A stretch of DNA of 64,000 nucleotides from Myxococcus stipitatus (GTDB taxonomy: Bacteria; Myxococcota; Myxococcia; Myxococcales; Myxococcaceae), in contig NZ_JAKCFI010000007.1 in assembly GCF_021412625.1 (NCBI RefSeq), forward strand, positions 124,001 to 188,000. Reading direction: 5' to 3'. The stretch's first letter is position 1, and each line of letters opens with the position of its first letter. The notes below the pieces were generated by a model. That model ran no database searches, had not been told where the DNA came from, and saw nothing but the letters and a program-made list of their open reading frames with translations. Position numbers and translations under genes: made by a program. Shown one piece after another: positions 55,404-63,529 of this stretch.

Positions 55404-55433
55404 GGGCGGAGAGTCCACTCCCCACCTCCGCCC
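55404..55433. terminator. Possible bidirectional terminator between tonB and mxcB
   Basis: GGGCGGAG (55404-55411) pairs perfectly with CTCCGCCC (55426-55433) around a 14-base loop, inside the 144-bp gap between the converging tonB and mxcB genes. Without a T run the call is tentative. Confidence 0.4.
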
Positions 55434-55447
55434 CAGGCTCCCGCTGC

Positions 55448-56269
55448 TCAGTTGTGGGAGTCGTGGATGTGGTCGGAGAAGCCGCGTTTCCAGTAGCCGG
55501 TGACGCGGACCCAGCTCTTCTTCGTGCCGCGCTCGTTGAGCAGGTGGTCGCGAATGGGGCGCATGGCGAGCGACTCGCCGGAGACCCAGGCGAAGTAGTC
55601 CCCGGGCGGGAACTCCAGCGCGCGGATGGCCGCGTCGAGCAGGTTCGTCGTCCCGGCCTCCGCCCCATCGCGGTGCAGCCAGGTGAGCTTCACGTCCGCG
55701 CGTGTCTCGAACCGCTGCTCCTCGGAGGCGTTCGCGACCTCGATGAACACGATGGCGCGCGCGCCCGCGGGCAGCTCCTCGAGCCTGCGGGCGATGGCGG
55801 GAATCGCCGTCTCGTCGCCCGCCAGCAGGTACCAGTCGAAGTCGTTGGAGACGAACAACGAGCCGCGCGGCCCGCCCACGCCGAGCATGTCCCCAGGCTT
55901 CGCCTGCGCCGCCCACGTGGACGCGGGCCCGGAGCCGTGCAGCACGAAGTCCAGGTCCAGCTCCCCCGCCACCGCGTCGAACCGCCGGGGCGTGTAGTCC
56001 CGCGAGTCGGGCTTCTTCTCCCCCGGCGCCAGCACGGGCCCATGAGGACCCATCGTCGGGATGACCGGCCGGCGCTTGCCAGGCTCGGGGAACAGCACCT
56101 TCACATGGTCATCCGCCCCCTCGCTCTGGAAGCCCGCGAGGTCCTCGCCACCCAGCGTGATTCGCACCACGTGCGGCGTCACGGGCGTCACCCGCAGCAC
56201 CTCCAGACACCTGAACTTCACGGGGAACGGCCCCCGCCGGTACACCTTCTCACTCACGCTCGTCGTCAC
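55448..56269 (-). CDS. mxcB: Siderophore-interacting protein (MxcB/ViuB)
   Basis: A 273-residue cytoplasmic flavin-dependent ferric-siderophore reductase that frees iron from imported ferri-myxochelin. Family segments: FPVKFRCLEVLRVTPVTPHVVRITLGG, DHVKVLFP, RDYTPRRFD near residue 92 (flavin-binding RxYTxR), GGPRGSLFV, WYLLAGDETAIPAIARRLEELP and the C-terminal WVSGESLAMRPIRDHLLNERG and YWKRG. GTG 56269 gives a normal family length; frames upstream are shadows. Convergent with tonB. A 20-bp imperfect palindrome lies 69 bp upstream. Confidence 0.9.
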   Translation of the reverse strand: MTTSVSEKVYRRGPFPVKFRCLEVLRVTPVTPHVVRITLGGEDLAGFQSEGADDHVKVLFPEPGKRRPVIPTMGPHGPVLAPGEKKPDSRDYTPRRFDAVAGELDLDFVLHGSGPASTWAAQAKPGDMLGVGGPRGSLFVSNDFDWYLLAGDETAIPAIARRLEELPAGARAIVFIEVANASEEQRFETRADVKLTWLHRDGAEAGTTNLLDAAIRALEFPPGDYFAWVSGESLAMRPIRDHLLNERGTKKSWVRVTGYWKRGFSDHIHDSHN

Positions 56270-56337
56270 CGTCGGACCTCTCGATTCCAGCCTCGGCCCT
56301 CCACCTGTCGAGGGCACTCCGCGAAGACGATATTGAC

Positions 56338-56357
56338 TCGCAAAATCGATATTGCAA
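56338..56357. promoter_or_regulatory. AT-rich imperfect palindrome upstream of mxcB, between two CGATATTG repeats
   Basis: A 20-bp dyad centred on ATCGAT (arms TCGCAAA and TATTGCAA) matching its reverse complement at 16 of 20 bases, overlapped by direct repeats CGATATTG at 56328-56335 and 56347-56354, 19 bp apart. It sits in the 260-bp divergent gap between mxcB and the CDF gene. It is not a good match to the two Fur boxes of this locus. Confidence 0.5.
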
Positions 56358-56529
56358 CTGGAATCCCCCGCCTTCCCCGTGAACGTGCAGGCGAGTGTCG
56401 GGGTGCGGGCACGGGCGCGGAAAAGGCACCGTAAGGGCGGCTCGCGCGAGGCGTCTGCCTGGGTGGACGCGAGCCGTGGCCCCGCCTGGAGGGGCCGCGC
56501 CTCGCCGCGCATGGGAGGCATCGTCGGAT

Positions 56530-57462
56530 ATGTCGGGCTCACACCACCCCACCCTGGATTCGCCCCACCGGAGCTTCGTCCTGGGCATCGGGTTGAACCT
56601 GCTCTTCGTCGCCGTGGAGGCGACCTTCGGAGTCCTCGCGGGCTCGCTGGCGCTGCTCGCGGACGCGGGGCACAACCTGAGCGACGTGCTGGGCCTGGCG
56701 CTCGCGTGGGGCGCCATGTTGCTGGCGCGCCGGCCCCCCACCGAGCGGCGCACCTATGGCCTGCGTGCGTCCTCCATCCTCGCCGCGCTGGGCAACGCGT
56801 TGCTGCTGCTGGTCGCGGTGGGCGGCATCGCGTGGGAGGCGGTGCGGCGGCTCGGCCAACCCGCTCCGGTCGCCACGGGGACGGTCATGCTCGTGGCGGG
56901 CGTTGGCATCGTCATCAACGCGGCGACGGCGCTGCTCTTCTGGCGGGGACGTGAGCGGGACTTGAACATCCGCGGCGCGTTCCTGCACCTGGCCGCCGAC
57001 GCGGGCGTGTCCCTGGGCGTCGTGCTCGCCGGCGCCTTCATCCAGCTCACCGGCTGGGACTTCGTCGACCCGGTGGTGACGCTGTTCATCGCGCTCCTCA
57101 TCCTGGTCGCGACCTGGGGGCTGCTGAGGCGGTCCGTGGACCTCGCGCTCCAGGCGGTGCCGGAGCACATCGACATGGAGCGCGTCCGGGCGCGCCTGCG
57201 CGAGCTCCCGGGGGTGAGCGAGGTCCACGACCTCCATGTCTGGGCGATGAGCACCACCGAGGCCGCGCTCACGGCGCACCTCATCGCGCGCGAGCCCCAG
57301 GTGGAGTCCACCGCCATGAGCGCGTTGAGGGCCCGGCTGCGCGACGAGTGCGGCATCGCCCACATCACGCTCCAGATGGAGACAAGTCCGTGCGGGAACT
57401 GCGGGCCCACCGAGGCTCGACCGGACGCCCTCGGCGGAGCTCACGCGGCACATGCGCATTGA
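56530..57462 (+). CDS. Cation diffusion facilitator (CDF) metal exporter
   Basis: A 310-residue inner-membrane antiporter that removes Zn(II), Co(II) or similar ions in exchange for protons. Six helices; metal-site motifs HNLSDVLGLALAW (HxxxD of helix 2, about residue 48) and HLAADAGVSLGVV (HxxxD of helix 5, about 152), matching the ZitB/CzcD zinc-type pattern. The cytoplasmic C-terminal domain (about 208-285, PGVSEVHDLHVWAMSTTEAALTAHL) ends in a His/Cys-containing tail (SPCGNCG, HAAHAH) that may bind metal. GGGAGG precedes ATG 56530. Confidence 0.92.
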   Translation: MSGSHHPTLDSPHRSFVLGIGLNLLFVAVEATFGVLAGSLALLADAGHNLSDVLGLALAWGAMLLARRPPTERRTYGLRASSILAALGNALLLLVAVGGIAWEAVRRLGQPAPVATGTVMLVAGVGIVINAATALLFWRGRERDLNIRGAFLHLAADAGVSLGVVLAGAFIQLTGWDFVDPVVTLFIALLILVATWGLLRRSVDLALQAVPEHIDMERVRARLRELPGVSEVHDLHVWAMSTTEAALTAHLIAREPQVESTAMSALRARLRDECGIAHITLQMETSPCGNCGPTEARPDALGGAHAAHAH

Positions 57463-57485
57463 GGTGCCGTCGCCCGCGCCGCGCC

Positions 57486-57845
57486 TCAGGAGGCGTCCGT
57501 GCCGAGCAGCGCCGCGAGGAACAAGGCGTAGGTCAGCTCGGCCACGGGGCGCTTCTCCCGGCGGGCCTGTGTGCGCAGCGCCTTGGGGAGGGAGCAGGGC
57601 CGAGCGTTCTCGCCGTCCCGCAGCTGCACGTAGCCGCGCTCCGAGTAGCCGTGGACCAGCCACCCGCGCGCGACGAGGGCCTGGGACAGGTCGTCGGTGA
57701 GCTGGTGGTGGATGGCGCGGGCCAGCGGCTGACGCCCGAAGATGTCGTTCGTCCAGCCCCCCTCTTCCTCCCGCCAGCCCCGGGAGCGGAGGTAGTTGGC
57801 CTTGCGTGCCAGGGAGAGGCCTCCCACGTGACGTTCGAGTTTCAT
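57486..57845 (-). CDS. Hypothetical protein
   Basis: A 119-residue protein (MKLERHVGGLSLARKANYLRSRGWREEEGGW, then IHHQLTDDLSQALVARGWLVHGYSERGYVQLRDGE, AELTYALFLAALL). Mixed alpha/beta with balanced composition, unlike shadow ORFs. An earlier ATG at 57890 would add 15 residues; neither start has a good ribosome-binding site. Convergent with the CDF gene. No family recognised. Confidence 0.5.
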   Translation of the reverse strand: MKLERHVGGLSLARKANYLRSRGWREEEGGWTNDIFGRQPLARAIHHQLTDDLSQALVARGWLVHGYSERGYVQLRDGENARPCSLPKALRTQARREKRPVAELTYALFLAALLGTDAS

Positions 57846-58032
57846 CGGAGGGAAGCGGCGTCGAGCGCCGCACGGGTCCTCATACGCCATTCGACGGGTA
57901 CGTCACAGTCCCGTCGACGGGCGCGGAACGGGCTCGACTCGGCGCAGGCGGGTGGACAGTGTCTCGCGGACGAACGGGCAAGGCCGGCCGTTCTCTCGAG
58001 GTCCTTCCCACGCCGGCCGCGAGGGAGTCGTC

Positions 58033-59004
58033 ATGAAGTACACGCATCTGGGGCGTTCGGGCCTGTCGGTCAGCCGCATCTGCCTGGGGACGATGAACTT
58101 CGGCTGGACGACCGAGGAGCCCGCGGCCCACGCCATCATGGACGCGGCGCTCGACAAGGGCATCAACTTCTTCGACACGGCGAACGTGTATGGCTTTGGG
58201 GAGAACAAGGGCCGCACGGAGCAGATCATCGGCGACTGGTTCGCCAAGGGCGGTCGTCGTCGCGAGCGCACCGTGCTCGCCACGAAGGTCTATGGGCCCA
58301 TGGGGGATTGGCCGAACGAGGGCAAGCTGTCCGCGCTCAACATCCGCCGCGCGCTCGACGCCAGCTTGAAGCGACTGAAGACCGACTATGTCGACGTCTA
58401 CCAGTTCCACCACGTGGACCGGGACACGCCCTGGGAGGAGATCTGGCAGGCGATGGAGGTCGCGGTGGGCCAGGGCAAGGTCCTCTACGTGGGCAGCAGC
58501 AACTTCGCGGGCTGGCACATCGCCCAGGCGCAGGCCGCCGCCTCGGCGCGACACTTCACGGGGCTCGTCAGCGAGCAATCCCTCTACAACCTGATGGCGA
58601 GGACCGTGGAGCTGGAGGTCCTCCCCGCCGCGCGACACTACGGCCTGGGCATCCTGCCCTGGTCGCCGCTCCAGGGAGGGCTGCTGGGTGGCGTCTTGCG
58701 CAAGGAGCGCGAAGGCAAGCGCCGGCTGGAAGGGCGCGCGCAGGCAGCCCTCCAGAAGCACCGCGAGCGCATCGAGCAGTACGAGAACCTCGCCGGTGAG
58801 CTGGGACATGAGCCGGGCGATGTGGCGCTCGCGTGGCTCCTCCACCAGCCAGCCGTCACCGCGCCCATCGTCGGGCCCCGCACCGGCGAACAACTGGACG
58901 CGGCGGTGCACGCCCTCGACGTGACGCTCGACGAGAAGACCCTGGCGCGGCTGGATGACATCTTCCCGGGCCACAAGCCCGCGCCCGAGGATTACGCCTG
59001 GTAG
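58033..59004 (+). CDS. Aldo/keto reductase
   Basis: A 323-residue NADPH-dependent TIM-barrel reductase. Catalytic tetrad: Asp and Tyr in FDTANVYG near residue 50, Lys in VLATKVYG near 83, His in YQFHHVD near 122. YVGSSNFAGWHIAQA, ILPWSPLQGGLLGG and APIVGPRTGEQLDAAV are the cofactor-binding segments of the AKR11/12-like group. ATG 58033 follows GAGGGAG. Substrate unknown. Confidence 0.9.
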   Translation: MKYTHLGRSGLSVSRICLGTMNFGWTTEEPAAHAIMDAALDKGINFFDTANVYGFGENKGRTEQIIGDWFAKGGRRRERTVLATKVYGPMGDWPNEGKLSALNIRRALDASLKRLKTDYVDVYQFHHVDRDTPWEEIWQAMEVAVGQGKVLYVGSSNFAGWHIAQAQAAASARHFTGLVSEQSLYNLMARTVELEVLPAARHYGLGILPWSPLQGGLLGGVLRKEREGKRRLEGRAQAALQKHRERIEQYENLAGELGHEPGDVALAWLLHQPAVTAPIVGPRTGEQLDAAVHALDVTLDEKTLARLDDIFPGHKPAPEDYAW

Positions 59005-59023
59005 GGCGCCTGCCGGACGGGAC

Positions 59024-59665
59024 TCACACGTCGAACTTGAAGGTCGTCTCCACGGCGGACGCCCGCTTCCCGAAACGCTCGCAGAACGCCTGGAGGTTCG
59101 TGTAGCCCCCCATCGGCAACACCTCACGGAACTCGAGGTGCACGACGAGGCAGAACAGGCTCACCTCGACGAAGCTCAGGTCGCGCGCCGGAAGGGCCTC
59201 GAGGGCCGCTGGCGCGTGCTCCTCCAACCAGGACAGCATCCCCGTCAGGCTCTTGCGCAGCTTGGCGTGGTGGGCGCTCTCCTCGCCACCTCCGCCCACC
59301 CGCCCCATCACCAGCGACACCTCCGTCGCCATGGCCTGCGAGGTGATCTCCTGCAGGTTGGCGAGCACCGGCAGGTCATGCGCCTCGGGCCACACCACGC
59401 GCGACGCACGATCCGACCGGCGCCACAGCTCCCGACAGATGTTGAGGGCCCCGAACCAGGAGCCCTCGGATGTTCGCAGGACGGGGATGCGCAGCGCGGG
59501 ATTGCCTCCGTAGTCTTCCGGTGACGCGGACATGAGGTCCTTCACCACCTGGAAGTCGTACGGGACGCGCAGCTCGGCGGCGAAGATGCGAGCGATGCGC
59601 GTGAAGTGAGAACTCGAACGCCCCACCAGGATGGGGCGTGTCGGGGATTCGAGGGGAGCAGCCAT
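59024..59665 (-). CDS. Glutathione S-transferase-like protein
   Basis: A 213-residue protein with a thioredoxin-fold N-terminus (about residues 10-85: PILVGRSSSHFTRIARIFAAEL, ASPEDYGGNPALRIPVLRTSEGSWFGALNICREL, including the cis-Pro IPVL and the glutathione-carboxylate position usually ES but GA here) and an all-helical C-terminal domain. The changed glutathione-binding pair suggests a divergent or non-catalytic GST. ATG 59665 has a GGAGG site. Convergent with the aldo/keto reductase. Confidence 0.78.
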   Translation of the reverse strand: MAAPLESPTRPILVGRSSSHFTRIARIFAAELRVPYDFQVVKDLMSASPEDYGGNPALRIPVLRTSEGSWFGALNICRELWRRSDRASRVVWPEAHDLPVLANLQEITSQAMATEVSLVMGRVGGGGEESAHHAKLRKSLTGMLSWLEEHAPAALEALPARDLSFVEVSLFCLVVHLEFREVLPMGGYTNLQAFCERFGKRASAVETTFKFDV

Positions 59666-59830
59666 CCAGGAGACCTCCGTGCGGCGAAGTTCGGGAATGG
59701 AACGTAAGGACTTCGCGTGGGGTGAACAAGGCACAGATGGGCCCGCGTCGGAGCCGTCCAGTCAGGCCGAGGGAGGCGCACCGCGGCGCGAGGTGTCGAC
59801 GACCGGGAGCGCCTCGCCGATTGAGGCGTG

Positions 59831-60730
59831 TCACCCCCGGTCCGGGACTCGGCGTTGCACGCCGCGCTTTACCGTCTCCAGGAACCGCCGCCCCGTGGGC
59901 GACAACGGCCCTCTCCAAGCGAAGGCGAAGGGAAGCCTCGGCGCCTCGGGCCGCAAGGGGCGATAGGAGACGCCTGGGCGAGGCAACCGCGCCAGCCCCC
60001 GGGTGACCAGCCCCATGCCGACGCCCGCCGAGACGAGGCCCACGAGCGAGGTCATGGGGGTGACCTCCTGGACGATGCGTGGACTGAAGCCCTGGGCGAG
60101 GAAGAGCGCGATGATGCGGTCGAAGATGCTGGGGCCAATGCTCCTGGGCGCGATGAGGATGGGCTCATCTCTCAGGTCCCGCACGGGGATGACCTTGCGC
60201 CGCGCGAGCGGATGCGCGGAGGGCAAGGCCAGCACGAGCGGCTCGTCGACGAGCGGGACCGCCTCCAGCCCCGAGGTGTGGAGCGGTGGATGAAGAATCG
60301 CCACGTCCACCGCTCCCGAGACGAGCGCCGCTTCGAGCGCCGGTGAGTTCATTTCGGACAGCTCGATCTCCACCGACGGGAATCGCTCCCGGAACTCGCG
60401 AACGCAGTGCGGCACCAGGTCGTACATGGCCAGCACCGTGAACCCGACGCGCAGCCCTCCCGCCTCTCCACGCGCCGCCCGCTGAGCCTGGAGCTTCCCC
60501 TCCTCGATGTTCGCGCACGCCGCGCGAGCGTGCGGAAGCAGGGCCTGCCCCGCGGGCGTCAAGGCGACGTGGCGACGATCCCGCTCGAACAAGCTCACGC
60601 CGAGCTCTACCTCCAACCCTCGAATACGAGCGCTCAAGGCGGGCTGCGTCAGGTGCAAGCCCTGCGCGGCTCGTCGGAAGTTCAGCGTCTGGGCGACGGC
60701 GATGAAACAGGCGAGGGAGCGGTCATCCAT
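59831..60730 (-). CDS. LysR-family transcriptional regulator
   Basis: A 299-residue regulator: N-terminal HTH (residues 1-60: FIAVAQTLNFRRAAQGLHLTQPALSARIRGLEVELGVSLFERDRR) and a C-terminal two-lobed effector domain from about residue 90 (LRVGFTVLAMYDLVPHCVREF, VDVAILHPPL, VGLVSAGVGMGLV). Divergent from the beta-propeller gene at 60842, the usual target arrangement. A GTGATA-N9-TATCAC dyad lies 5 bp upstream of the start. Effector unknown. Confidence 0.9.
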   Translation of the reverse strand: MDDRSLACFIAVAQTLNFRRAAQGLHLTQPALSARIRGLEVELGVSLFERDRRHVALTPAGQALLPHARAACANIEEGKLQAQRAARGEAGGLRVGFTVLAMYDLVPHCVREFRERFPSVEIELSEMNSPALEAALVSGAVDVAILHPPLHTSGLEAVPLVDEPLVLALPSAHPLARRKVIPVRDLRDEPILIAPRSIGPSIFDRIIALFLAQGFSPRIVQEVTPMTSLVGLVSAGVGMGLVTRGLARLPRPGVSYRPLRPEAPRLPFAFAWRGPLSPTGRRFLETVKRGVQRRVPDRG

Positions 60731-60734
60731 GGCG

Positions 60735-60755
60735 GTGATAGCGTTTCTTTATCAC
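60735..60755. promoter_or_regulatory. LysR-type dyad GTGATA-N9-TATCAC
   Basis: Perfect 6-bp arms at 60735-60740 and 60750-60755, containing a T-N11-A core (T60739, A60751), the classic LysR recognition pattern. It lies between the regulator start (60730) and the divergent propeller gene (60842), so it is a likely autoregulatory or activation site. Confidence 0.65.
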
Positions 60756-60841
60756 AGCGCGGCGCCTTTCGATTGGACGCGACGCAGTGAAGTGTCGACC
60801 CTGTGTGCCCTCGACATCCAAGGCGGATGCAGGATTCGCCC

Positions 60842-62164
60842 ATGGAGCCCGCCATGCACTCAGTCGGCGTCGTTCTCATGCTGTTGCTTGCCACGCCCCA
60901 GCCCGGAGGTCCCCACATCGACGCGAAACGGATTGTCACCCTCTCGGATGGAGACTTCCTCGGCCAGAGCTATGCGACGGGACGTCTTTCTCCCGGCGGG
61001 CCGGACTACCGTGATCTGCTGACCGTGATGGCCCCTGGGAGGGAGCCGGTGGGTCGCACCACGCTGGAGGTGAGCAACTCGGTGACCTCCGCTCCGGAGG
61101 TCCTGGAGGTGTCTCCAGACGGCAAGTGGGCCTACGTGGTGGAGCGGCTCGGGCCGCGCCCCGCTGGGGCGACGTGGGTGCGCGAGCTTCCCCTCGGACG
61201 GCGGCTCTTCGCGGTGGAGCTGCCCGAAGAGGGAGCGCCTCGGCTCGCGGATACGGTCGACGTCGGGCTGGCGCCCGAAGCGCTGGCGGTCAGCCCTGAC
61301 GGTCAATGGGTCGCCGTCGTGTCGAACTCCGACGAGGACTGCCTCCTCACGCTCGTCCGCCGCCAGCGAGCAGGCCTGGGGCTCGTCTCTCGCTTCCCAC
61401 TTCGCGAACTCGGCATCGTTGGAAACGGTCAAGGACCCAGAGGCGGACTCACGGCCACGCAGGTGCAATGGCATCCTTCCGGCCGCTATCTCGCGGTGAA
61501 CCTGAACACGTGGAACCGCGTGGTGTTCCTCGAGGTGATTCCGACCTCGCGAGGCTCGCCGCGCGTCCGCCCATGGGGACTACCCGTCGAGACGGGTGTC
61601 GACCCATTCGTGGGCCGCTTCACGCCCGACGGCGGCTACTACATCACCGCGGATTGGGGACGAAACCTGACGGCGCCGACCCTGGAGGAACGCATTCCCC
61701 GTAGACCCTCGTCCCTCAGCGTCATCCGGCTCGACCGGAGCCGTGCCTCCACGCCAAGGCACCAGCGTGTCGGTGGCGCACTGACGGACGAGTCCTCCGA
61801 GGGGCTGGCCATCAGCCCGGACGGTCGCCTCGTGGCCACCGTGAACATGCGCGGCACGCCCTTCCTGCCCGATAGCCCGCGGTTCGTCCGCGAGGCCACC
61901 GTCACGCTCCTCGCGTTCGACGCGAGGACCGGAACGCTGAGGAAGCTGTCGGACCACCCTTTCGAAGGAGTGCTGCCCGAAGGCGCCACCTTCGACGCCT
62001 CGGGCCGGCACCTGCTGGTGACCGTCTTCCAATCCCACGAAGGAGGGCCCGCAGGTGGAGCCCTGGAGGTCTTCCGTGTGCAACCAGGGAATCAGGCTCG
62101 ACTCCATCACGTGGGTCGCATCCCGATGCCACATGGCGTTCACCATGTGCGGATTTCGCACTGA
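60842..62164 (+). CDS. Secreted beta-propeller protein (lactonase/NHL-like)
   Basis: A 440-residue exported protein: N-terminal hydrophobic signal (MHSVGVVLMLLLATPQPG) and repeated blades with SPDGKW, SPDGQWVAVVSN, HPSGRYLAVNLN, TPDGGYYITADWG, SPDGRLVATVNM, DASGRHLLVTVF units at 45-80-residue spacing, the YVTN/lactonase-like pattern. No catalytic residues can be fixed. ATG 60842 or ATG 60854 may start translation. Divergent LysR gene and dyad suggest regulated expression. Confidence 0.72.
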   Translation: MEPAMHSVGVVLMLLLATPQPGGPHIDAKRIVTLSDGDFLGQSYATGRLSPGGPDYRDLLTVMAPGREPVGRTTLEVSNSVTSAPEVLEVSPDGKWAYVVERLGPRPAGATWVRELPLGRRLFAVELPEEGAPRLADTVDVGLAPEALAVSPDGQWVAVVSNSDEDCLLTLVRRQRAGLGLVSRFPLRELGIVGNGQGPRGGLTATQVQWHPSGRYLAVNLNTWNRVVFLEVIPTSRGSPRVRPWGLPVETGVDPFVGRFTPDGGYYITADWGRNLTAPTLEERIPRRPSSLSVIRLDRSRASTPRHQRVGGALTDESSEGLAISPDGRLVATVNMRGTPFLPDSPRFVREATVTLLAFDARTGTLRKLSDHPFEGVLPEGATFDASGRHLLVTVFQSHEGGPAGGALEVFRVQPGNQARLHHVGRIPMPHGVHHVRISH

Positions 62165-62340
62165 GGCGTCCTCGCATTCCAGCAACGCTTGGGTCACCAC
62201 CCTGCGACGACGACACCACCTCCCCGCCTTCGCGACTCTCCAATTATTTCCAGCTATTCCGCTAAAAGCCGGAAGCGCACTTCGACGCACGCGAGCTTCC
62301 TTCATGGGGCTCGGTCCGGACCAAGGGAACGGGAGAAGTC

Positions 62341-63445
62341 ATGAAGCGTTTGACGTGGACAATGACCGCCACGCGATGGTTGTTCATGGGCTGGCTCACA
62401 GGCACGGATTCACGGCCACGGTGGCCGTGTGCAATCAAGGCACGCTGCCTGCCTATGACGCCTTCATCGAATTCTATCTCTTCATCGATGGTGAGCTGTC
62501 ATTGCCCCAGCCCGGCCCCCTACCGGCAGTTCAGCAATCGATTGGTGGCGCGGCGCTCGGACTCCTCGACCCAGGCGAATGCACGACACGGCAAGGACCG
62601 CTCGCCGCGCATCTGCCGCCGGCATCCTCGGGAGACGGGGCGTACTTCCTGGGTGCCATCGTGGACGCCACCGAGGTCGTCGAGGAGCCCCTGGAGGACA
62701 ACAACAGCGCCACGCGCCGCTTCGCCTCCCTTCCTCCCCTGGCCACTCCCGACGACACCTCCCTCTTCTTCGGCGCCATCGTCGATGACCCGGACTCGCT
62801 TCCCGAGCTGCGCGAGGACAACAACGCCCTCGCCTCTCACCGCCTCGGCGTCGGCAACGGGCCCGACCTCGTCGTCTCCTCCTTGAGTGACCCCTCCAGC
62901 ATTCGCCAGGGGGACCCTCTCACCTCCTCCGTCACCGTCTGCAACCAGGGGAGTCCAGTCCTCCTTCCTCCGTCCGCCTCTACCTCTCCCTCGACGACTC
63001 ACTCGCCCTGCCTCACCCCTCCTCCAGTCCCTGGCCTCCTCCGCCTCCTCCCACCGACCAGCTCGCCTTCACCAGCGTCCCCATCCCCTCTCTCCAGCAG
63101 GGCGAGTGCACCACCCGCTCCGCCTATGGGCCGGCCCAGCTTCCTCCCGCCTCCCAGGAGGACGGCCCCTTCTTCCTCGCCGCCATCGTCGATGACCCGG
63201 ACTCCGCCTTCGAGCTGCGCGAGGACAACAACGCCTTCGTCCATGGCCTCATCGGCGTCGGCAGCGGGCCTGACCTCGTCGTCACGACGGTGACGGGCCC
63301 GTTCGCCGTGTACCGGGATGCCGCGTTCACCGCGTCGATCCGTGTCTGCAACCAGGGCACCGATCCCAGCACCCAAACCTCGGTATCGGTGTACCTCTCC
63401 ATGGACACCGACCTGACACCCGACCTGTCCATGCCCTTCTGGTAG
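62341..63445 (+). pseudogene. CARDB-repeat surface protein remnant (deletion and frameshift)
   Basis: GGGAG and ATG 62341 start a lipoprotein/signal-like opening (MKRLTWTMTATRWLFMGWLTG), which breaks at about 62400 into another frame reading FTATVAVCNQGTLPAYDAFIEFYLF, the middle of a CARDB-type repeat. That frame runs on through AIVDDPDSLPELREDNNA and GPDLVVSSLSDPSSIRQGDPL to CNQGSP at about 62955, where it shifts again; the restored frame reads VRLYLSLDDSLALP, LQQGECTTRSAYG, AIVDDPDSAFELREDNNAF, GPDLVVTTVTGP, VRVCNQG-like sequence and ends MPFW-TAG at 63445. About three roughly 115-residue repeats remain. Confidence 0.78.
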
Positions 63446-63457
63446 CCCCAAGAGAAA

Positions 63458-63485
63458 GGGGCAGGCACCGATGGGTGCCTGCCCC
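63458..63485. terminator. Perfect GC-rich hairpin between convergent genes
   Basis: GGGGCAGGCACC (63458-63469) and GGTGCCTGCCCC (63474-63485) form a perfect 12-bp stem with loop GATG, between the CARDB remnant and the minus-strand DUF1501 gene. On the minus strand it is followed by CCTTTCTCTT, a weak T-rich tract, so it best serves the DUF1501 gene; it may act both ways. Confidence 0.75.
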
Positions 63486-63529
63486 ACGTTCTCGTGACAA
63501 TCCCCGCGTCGGACCGACGAAGGAGAGCC

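Noticed and set aside
56328-56357. Third Fur box at mxcB
   Set aside because: Poor match to the AATGAGAACCATT boxes of this locus and to GATAAT hexamers in register.
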